Assembly (NCBI RefSeq): GCF_014199395.1
Contig: NZ_JACIJM010000003.1
Span: forward strand, 372,001-436,000
Direction of reading: 5' to 3'
Length of the DNA: 64,000 bases
Origin: Yoonia ponticola
GTDB lineage: Bacteria > Pseudomonadota > Alphaproteobacteria > Rhodobacterales > Rhodobacteraceae
Shown: piece by piece, positions 59,061-64,000 of the stretch
Layout of the letters: every line of letters begins with the position of its first letter
Numbering within the stretch: the stretch's first letter is position 1
Made by a program: the position numbers and the translations under genes
The notes under the pieces: model-generated
The model's input: the letters and a program-made list of their open reading frames with translations, nothing else
Told to the model about the DNA's origin: nothing
Database searches by the model: none

Positions 59061-60266
59061 ATGAAGCAAACTTGGCGCTGGTTCGGACCGCATGACACGA
59101 TCTCAACGGCCGATATGCGCCAATGTGGCGTCGAAGGCGTCGTGTCCGCGCTGCACCATATCCAACCGGGTGCCGTGTGGTCGCAAAACGAGATCAAGAA
59201 ACGGCAAGCGCAGATCAGCACCCTACCCGACGGGACGCCATCGGGGCTTGCGTGGGATGTAGTCGAGAGCTTGCCAGTCTCAGAGACGATCAAGACCAAA
59301 GGGCCGGATTACACCACCCATATCGCCAACTACATTGAAAGCCTGCGCAATCTGGCGGCCTGCGGGATCGAAGTGCTTTGCTACAACTTTATGCCGATTT
59401 TGGATTGGACGCGTACCGACCTGCACCGAGCGATGGATCATGGCGGCACGGCTATGTCGTTTAATCTGATCGATTTTGTTGCTTTTGATGTTCATATTTT
59501 AGAGCGCGGCGCTGCGTCTGATGACTACAGCACTGACACACTTGCCCAAGCTGCCGAACGGTTCGCGGGTTTGGATACGGCTGCGCGCAAGCAATTACAG
59601 AACAACATCATCGCAGGGCTGCCCGGTGCCAATGATGCGTGGAGCTTGCAAGAGGTCCGCGACAACCTAGCCACTTACGCCGATATCGACGCGGCAAAGC
59701 TATTCAGCAACATGATCGACTTTTTGGCGCAGGTCGCCCCCGTCGCCCAAGAGGTAGGTATCCGGATGTGTTGCCACCCTGACGATCCGCCCTTTCCGCT
59801 GCTTGGCCTACCACGGATCATGTCCACCCAAGCCGATTACACGCGGTTGATCGCTGACGTTGATCTGGACGCAAACGGCATCACGTTCTGCACCGGATCG
59901 CTGGGCGTTGATCCTGATTTTGACGGGCCGCAGTTTATCCGCGACCTTGGGCACCGCATCCACTTTGCCCATTTGCGCAATACCAAGCGCGAGATGCCGC
60001 ATGACGGCAAGCGTACCAGTTTCCACGAAGCCCCGCATCTTGGCGGTGACACCAATATGGTCGCAGTGATGCGAGCCCTACTGGATGAAGAAGCCAAGCG
60101 TCGTGCATCAGGTCGCACAGATCACAGCATCCCGATGCGCCCCGATCATGGGCAGAACATACTGGACGACCTCACACGCGACAGCATGCCGGGCTACCCG
60201 CTGATTGGGCGTATGCGCGGGCTAGCGGAATTGCGCGGCATTATGGCGGCGCTATTGGATGCGTGA
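59061..60266 (+). CDS. uxuA: D-mannonate dehydratase
   Basis: Dehydrates D-mannonate to 2-keto-3-deoxy-D-gluconate in hexuronate catabolism. The 401-residue TIM-barrel enzyme begins with the family segment MKQTWRWFGPHDTISTADMR and contains CCHPDDPP (about 236-243), FCTGSLG and HFAHLRN, which hold metal ligands, and the C-terminal IPMRPDHGQ. The frame is open 110 codons upstream across the pirin gene; the ATG at 59061 gives the E. coli-like length. A palindrome lies just upstream. kdgF follows 150 bp later on the same strand. Confidence 0.95.
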   Translation: MKQTWRWFGPHDTISTADMRQCGVEGVVSALHHIQPGAVWSQNEIKKRQAQISTLPDGTPSGLAWDVVESLPVSETIKTKGPDYTTHIANYIESLRNLAACGIEVLCYNFMPILDWTRTDLHRAMDHGGTAMSFNLIDFVAFDVHILERGAASDDYSTDTLAQAAERFAGLDTAARKQLQNNIIAGLPGANDAWSLQEVRDNLATYADIDAAKLFSNMIDFLAQVAPVAQEVGIRMCCHPDDPPFPLLGLPRIMSTQADYTRLIADVDLDANGITFCTGSLGVDPDFDGPQFIRDLGHRIHFAHLRNTKREMPHDGKRTSFHEAPHLGGDTNMVAVMRALLDEEAKRRASGRTDHSIPMRPDHGQNILDDLTRDSMPGYPLIGRMRGLAELRGIMAALLDA

Positions 60267-60416
60267 CGGCACCTGCCGGAAAACACGGGGATTGCTCTGC
60301 TGAAAAGCGCTGGCGCTGATTTCTGCGCGGTGCCTGCAAAGCAGTCTTTCCTTCACGCGGGCGCTATCTTAACATCAGTGCCAGCACATAGCGCAGACAT
60401 AACAGGAGTTCGCACG

Positions 60417-60728
60417 ATGACCGATTTTCCAGTGATTGAAACAGGCGAAAACGTCACACGCCAAGTGCTTGCGGACCATCCCGATCTGATGCTTGTGGCA
60501 TTTGGTTTTGGCAAAACGGGCGCAGAAGGCGCGTTGCATAACCACCCGCACGTCCAATCTACATTCGTCGAAAGCGGCCGGTTCCGGTTCACTATTGATG
60601 GCGTCGTGTCCGAAGTCGGCCCGGGCGATACATTGATCGTCCCGTCCAACGCGGTGCACGGCTGTGTTTGCCTAGAGCCCGGCCGCTTGGTGGATTGTTT
60701 CACCCCGCGCCGCGACGATTTTCTCTGA
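60417..60728 (+). CDS. kdgF: KdgF-like cupin
   Basis: A 103-residue single-domain cupin. The metal-site motif is HNHPHVQSTFVESGRFRF (about residues 41-58) with a later His in VPSNAVHGC (about 80), as in KdgF. KdgF converts 4,5-unsaturated uronates, released by pectin or alginate lyases, to linear ketonised sugars (DKI or DEH). AGGAG precedes the ATG. Location between uxuA and the lyase/DEH reductase pair fits this job. Other small cupins are similar, so the assignment relies on motif plus context. Confidence 0.82.
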   Translation: MTDFPVIETGENVTRQVLADHPDLMLVAFGFGKTGAEGALHNHPHVQSTFVESGRFRFTIDGVVSEVGPGDTLIVPSNAVHGCVCLEPGRLVDCFTPRRDDFL

Positions 60729-60745
60729 TCCAATCACAAACGAAA

Positions 60746-60777
60746 CCGCCCCAAAATCCGGTTGGACCTTGGGGCGG
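60746..60777. terminator. bidirectional terminator hairpin between kdgF and the DEH reductase gene
   Basis: CCGCCCCAA (60746-60754) pairs perfectly with TTGGGGCGG (60769-60777). It lies midway between two convergent genes, 17 and 26 bp from their stops. Confidence 0.65.
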
Positions 60778-60803
60778 ATCACGATGACAAAAGTTCTTGC
60801 GAC

Positions 60804-61550
60804 TTAGCTGAACAGCATGCCGCCGTTGATGTCGATGTTCGTGCCCGTCATGAACGCGCTGTCATCACATGCAAGGAACAAAACCAAGTTCGCAATGTCG
60901 TCTGGCAGACCCTGACGGCGCACTGGTGCAGATGCTTCCAGACCGCGACGCGCAGCGTCTGGTGTGTGTACGTTGTGGAAATCTGTGTCGATCATACCCG
61001 GACAGATCGCATTCACGCGTATTTTTGGACCCAATTCTTTGGCCAAACCACGTGTCATTGTCATCACTGCACCTTTGGACGATGCATAAGCCACGGAACC
61101 CGGTCCGCCGCCGTCACGACCAGCTTGGCTGGCAAGGTTCACGATTGTGCTGTTGTCGGACATATGCGGCAAGCACGCTTTGATCATCAAGAAGATGCTT
61201 TTCAGGTTCAAGTCCATGACCGCATCCCAGTGAGACACTTCCATTTCCGCGAATGTTTTACGCGCGATCAGGCCGCCTGTGTTGTTGACCAACACGTCTA
61301 CGCCGCCAAATTCCGCAACAGTCTTTTCAACCAGCGCATTCACGCCCGCCTCGGATGACAGATCGCCTTGCAAAGCGAATGCTTTACCGCCAGCGGCAGT
61401 GATCTCTGCAACAGCTTCATCAGCGCCCTTGCTGGACGAGAAGTAGTTGATTGCGACGTTTGCGCCTTGAGCTGCCAGCATTTTAACGCAAGCCAGACCA
61501 ATATCGCGTCCGCCGCCAGTGACGATCACTGTTTTACCTTCGAGTTTCAT
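60804..61550 (-). CDS. SDR, probable 4-deoxy-L-erythro-5-hexoseulose uronate (DEH) reductase
   Basis: A 248-residue short-chain reductase. The cofactor motif is TGGGRDIG (residues 11-18), followed by NNTGG (about 90), and the active site has Ser in NLASQAG and YASSK (about 156-160). Downstream of an oligoalginate lyase the natural substrate is DEH, reduced to 2-keto-3-deoxygluconate, as described for the Agrobacterium Atu3026 and Sphingomonas A1-R enzymes. The gene sits 39 bp after the lyase in the same operon with AAGGAAA before its ATG. Substrate is inferred from context; NADH or NADPH preference is not clear. Confidence 0.8.
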   Translation of the reverse strand: MKLEGKTVIVTGGGRDIGLACVKMLAAQGANVAINYFSSSKGADEAVAEITAAGGKAFALQGDLSSEAGVNALVEKTVAEFGGVDVLVNNTGGLIARKTFAEMEVSHWDAVMDLNLKSIFLMIKACLPHMSDNSTIVNLASQAGRDGGGPGSVAYASSKGAVMTMTRGLAKELGPKIRVNAICPGMIDTDFHNVHTPDAARRGLEASAPVRRQGLPDDIANLVLFLACDDSAFMTGTNIDINGGMLFS

Positions 61551-61589
61551 AAATCGTTTCCTTCTTTGTGTATTTACGTATCGCGCAGG

Positions 61590-63914
61590 CTACCGGCCCA
61601 CGTCGAATGTCTTTGGCACGACGACCCGAAAGCTGCGGTCGTCGGAATCTGTGAAGTAGAGATCGCAGTCGTAACCTTGATCATCTAAAAAGCTGAAAAT
61701 CCGCTTAGGGTCTTTCAACGAATAAGGCACGAGCAATGTCGCGATCCGGTGCCGAATGGCCTTTGGGAATGTGGCATGCAGGCACGTGCTGACGGGTAGC
61801 CCTTCGATCTCGGAGGGGTCCACGTCTGGAAATCCGGTTTCTTGCGTCAATGCAGCTGCCCCCGCTTCGGACCATAGAAACTGCCCGTAGAACCCGGCCT
61901 TTTCGCCTGTGTAGCGGAACGTCGCATCGCCCAAGTGCATCGGCGCGTTGGCGTGCAGCAGCCAGTCGATTTCAACGGGTTCGGACGCATCAATGCTATC
62001 GACCATCACAAAGTAGCTGTCATTCACGAAATAGACGTCGCGTTTCACGGATGTGACTTCGGGTGACAGCGATTGATACGCCTCGGTCGCATCCCCTTGA
62101 ATATACACGTGATCTTCGCGTTGTTCGCATTCAGTGATCTGGCCCTTGGACCGCATCGCCTGCACTTTGTCTTTGCCCGCGTATTGGCCTTTGCCATTGA
62201 TCAGGATCGCGTTTTTCGACAGTGTCTGACGCCGCCAGTTCTGGTGCATCGTCGAGTTAAACGCGACGTAGTGGCCAGACTGAATGGCCAGATCTTCGCC
62301 AAAGCCCGCCAGACAGAACGCGTTCTGGTCGCCGTGGCTGTGACTGATTGATCCGTAAGGCGACGATTTCATCACGAATTGGATATGCTCGTCAGGGTCT
62401 TGCATCTTGTGCTGGATCGCGACCCAGCCGATGCCTTTGAACCAGCGCAACTGATCGTCGGCGGCAGGTGGCACCGCCTCGATGATCGGGAAATCGGTCT
62501 GGTAGGCCATCTCGTCAAAGTTAAAGTCCCACCAGCCCCAATTATAGAACAGCTTTTCGGTGCCCGGATTGGTGCGTTTGATCTCGTCGTAGTACCATTG
62601 ATACGCGCCGTTGCCCGTCACACCTGCATACTGGCGCAGGTTAAAGCCGATCTTGACCGCAGGCAGATCGCCCATGGTGCTGTCGTCGCCAAAAGTGGCG
62701 CGGCGCGTGTCTGGCGATTTGGTATAAAGCGGGAAGTCTCCGGTTTTCTGGAAGAATGGCCGCTGGTACAGGTCAATCCCAGTGTAGCCTTTCAGCAGGT
62801 TCGCCGCGTCAATCAGATAGGCCATACCGGTCATCCAATAGTGCGGACCTTCGGCCCAGCCGCCGTCTTTGTCGCCCCAAGGGGAATAGACGGTGAACAG
62901 GAATTCGACGGAATAGTTCAGCCAGTCTTCGGCCTCTTCCGCGTCGTCCAGCAAAGCAATCGACGCGGGGATCAGCACCGCAGAGACCGCGCGTACAGCG
63001 TGGCTATCAAACGGGAATAACTGGATATTCGCGTGTTTGATCAGGTGATCGGCTGTTTCACGGGTCCGCGCAAGCAAAGCGGCGCGCACGGTCGCCCGCT
63101 CGTCCTCGTCCATCTCGTTATACAGCCAGTCATAGCCCCACGCGAGAGCCACATTCACGCGGAACGCCCATTCGTCGGTGTAACTGCGCGACGTGGTGCC
63201 TGTGGGATTCCAAGCGGCGGCAGACAGCAACCATTCCTTGGCGCGGGCCAGCATAGCGGCGTCTTGGGTCACTTGACCGCCAACTGCTAAGTGACGGATC
63301 GCATAAAGCAATTCCTGACAGTCGATATAAGTCTGACGCCACACGGACGCGACGCGCTGATGGTTCGGATAACCCGCAGGTTCAGGCATGATGTCGCGGT
63401 CCATCCACGGCAGGACAGATTCCTTAAAGAAATGCGACCATGTGCAATGGTCGGCGTTCTCGGCCACATCCTTGCGGAATTGTGCCAAGCGGTCACCAGT
63501 GAGCCACATACGCGGGTGGGAACGCGGAGCGTCCTTGAACCGCGTAACGCGGGAGGAAAGCGGCGTCTCTGGCAACCCCTCGGCGACGGTGAAAGCGCGG
63601 TTCGAACTCCATGTCGACGCGGCCTCCCCCGTGTTGGGATCACATACAGCGTAGGACCAGACATAATCGCCCGCAGGCAACGTCACGTCCGGTGTGAAAA
63701 AGTTGAGGGTAATATGCGCAAACTTATGCGTGGCCTTGGCTGGATATTTCGCATCAGTTGATACGCGCAGCACATAGGTTGCCTCGTCCTCAAGTTCCGG
63801 CAACCACGTGAAACGCGGCGGGTTCTCAGAGACGGCAGCACCATCTTGCGGGCCGTATTGAATGGTCAGACGACCTGTTTTTGGTTCATCAAGATGTGCA
63901 GCAGACGCAGACAT
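61590..63914 (-). CDS. PL15-type exolytic oligoalginate lyase (DUF4962, heparinase II/III fold)
   Basis: A 774-residue protein: N-terminal beta domain (DUF4962-like, about 1-115), alpha/alpha toroid (about 130-450) and C-terminal heparinase II/III-like beta sheets. There is no signal peptide, so it acts in the cytoplasm on imported oligosaccharides. Length is close to the Agrobacterium PL15 enzyme Atu3025 (776 aa), whose catalytic His311 and Tyr365, as I recall them, lie 54 residues apart. Here His305 (FDSHAVRAV) and Tyr359 (EGPHYWMTG) have the same spacing. It would release unsaturated monouronate, hence DEH. GAGAG precedes the ATG at 63914. Ulvan- or heparin-type substrates remain possible. 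Confidence 0.85.
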   Translation of the reverse strand: MSASAAHLDEPKTGRLTIQYGPQDGAAVSENPPRFTWLPELEDEATYVLRVSTDAKYPAKATHKFAHITLNFFTPDVTLPAGDYVWSYAVCDPNTGEAASTWSSNRAFTVAEGLPETPLSSRVTRFKDAPRSHPRMWLTGDRLAQFRKDVAENADHCTWSHFFKESVLPWMDRDIMPEPAGYPNHQRVASVWRQTYIDCQELLYAIRHLAVGGQVTQDAAMLARAKEWLLSAAAWNPTGTTSRSYTDEWAFRVNVALAWGYDWLYNEMDEDERATVRAALLARTRETADHLIKHANIQLFPFDSHAVRAVSAVLIPASIALLDDAEEAEDWLNYSVEFLFTVYSPWGDKDGGWAEGPHYWMTGMAYLIDAANLLKGYTGIDLYQRPFFQKTGDFPLYTKSPDTRRATFGDDSTMGDLPAVKIGFNLRQYAGVTGNGAYQWYYDEIKRTNPGTEKLFYNWGWWDFNFDEMAYQTDFPIIEAVPPAADDQLRWFKGIGWVAIQHKMQDPDEHIQFVMKSSPYGSISHSHGDQNAFCLAGFGEDLAIQSGHYVAFNSTMHQNWRRQTLSKNAILINGKGQYAGKDKVQAMRSKGQITECEQREDHVYIQGDATEAYQSLSPEVTSVKRDVYFVNDSYFVMVDSIDASEPVEIDWLLHANAPMHLGDATFRYTGEKAGFYGQFLWSEAGAAALTQETGFPDVDPSEIEGLPVSTCLHATFPKAIRHRIATLLVPYSLKDPKRIFSFLDDQGYDCDLYFTDSDDRSFRVVVPKTFDVGR

Positions 63915-63945
63915 TCTATTACTCTCGTGTTTAGATCTACAATAC

Positions 63946-63971
63946 GGTGCGGGCCACATGCGGCCCGCACC
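63946..63971 (-). terminator. intercistronic hairpin upstream of the lyase gene
   Basis: GGTGCGGGCC and GGCCCGCACC form a perfect 10-bp stem with a six-base loop. It lies between the lyase gene and what may be the end of another minus-strand gene: codons CAG TAT AAC TAA at 63989-64000 would end a protein in Gln-Tyr-Asn. Such hairpins often follow solute-binding-protein genes in transport operons; the upstream gene itself is outside the window. Confidence 0.55.
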
Positions 63972-64000
63972 AATTTCGCAGTTTGGACTTAGTTATACTG

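Noticed and set aside
1..64000. CRISPR arrays, tRNA or rRNA genes, insertion sequences, prophage
   Set aside because: No regularly spaced repeats, cloverleaf-type sequences, transposase or phage proteins were seen on either strand.

Overview
The window reads as chromosomal DNA of a marine alphaproteobacterium of the Rhodobacteraceae (Roseobacter group). This rests on gene order and protein character, not on a database search. The main pointers are a sulfur-assimilation operon cysG / DUF2849 / sulfite reductase / cysH / DUF934 / ferredoxin-NADP reductase beside a divergent Lrp-type regulator, cvpA-purF, surE-pcm with a LysM lipoprotein, tatABC, and a PL15-type oligoalginate lyase next to uronate genes. 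Gene density is high, most start codons have a clear ribosome binding site, and many genes overlap by 4 bases. I saw no tRNA, rRNA, CRISPR array, transposase or prophage.

Layout. 0-4 kb: a hypothetical gene, two Fe-S assembly genes behind phased 11-bp repeats, a TfoX-like gene, a 2-oxoglutarate dioxygenase and tpiA. 4-11.5 kb: a cytochrome P450, then the Lrp-type regulator facing the sulfate/sulfite reduction operon. 11.5-13.3 kb: an alanine-rich envelope protein and infC, which appears to start at AUA and whose 3' end is present in three tandem, synonymously different copies. 13.3-17.6 kb: accessory genes of a CO-dehydrogenase-like molybdenum hydroxylase (coxD, coxE, xdhC/coxI, molybdopterin-binding) without structural genes. 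17.7-25.7 kb: glutaryl-CoA dehydrogenase, unknown proteins, pyrC, pyrE, dnaB and a DUF2189 membrane protein. 25.8-39.5 kb: a membrane coiled-coil/ClpP-like pair, alr with an MlaEF-type ABC pair, an intergenic region with a CtrA-type box and a tiny ORF, then pqiA-like, radA, cvpA, purF, an SDR, surE, pcm and an NlpD-like lipoprotein. 39.5-51.3 kb, mostly minus strand: a DUF815 ATPase, tatCBA, a WYL regulator (plus strand), a TauE/SafE transporter, dusA, and an oligopeptide ABC operon headed by an XRE-cupin regulator. 51.4-58.9 kb: a frameshifted small ORF, an RND efflux pair, a small secreted protein, a patatin-like lipoprotein and pirin. 59-64 kb: uronate/alginate catabolism (uxuA, kdgF-like, DEH reductase, PL15 lyase).

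Sequence structure outside genes is the less expected part. Two dispersed repeat families sit just downstream of stop codons: a double hairpin of AT-rich palindromes (four copies) and a family with core CTTCTTTGACTTCTTCAAAA (three copies, always in the same orientation relative to the upstream gene). The most unusual locus is the infC 3' end: three copies of the last 15 codons and stop, 124 bp apart, differ from each other only by synonymous changes, while the spacers between them are almost identical.

Likely cooperation: CysH and sulfite reductase with siroheme from CysG and electrons from ferredoxin/Fpr reduce sulfate to sulfide, probably under the Lrp-type regulator. SurE, Pcm and the NlpD-like lipoprotein form a conserved stress/envelope set. 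The PL15 lyase, KdgF-like cupin and DEH reductase form a plausible intracellular route from oligoalginate to 2-keto-3-deoxygluconate, and UxuA feeds the same intermediate from mannonate.
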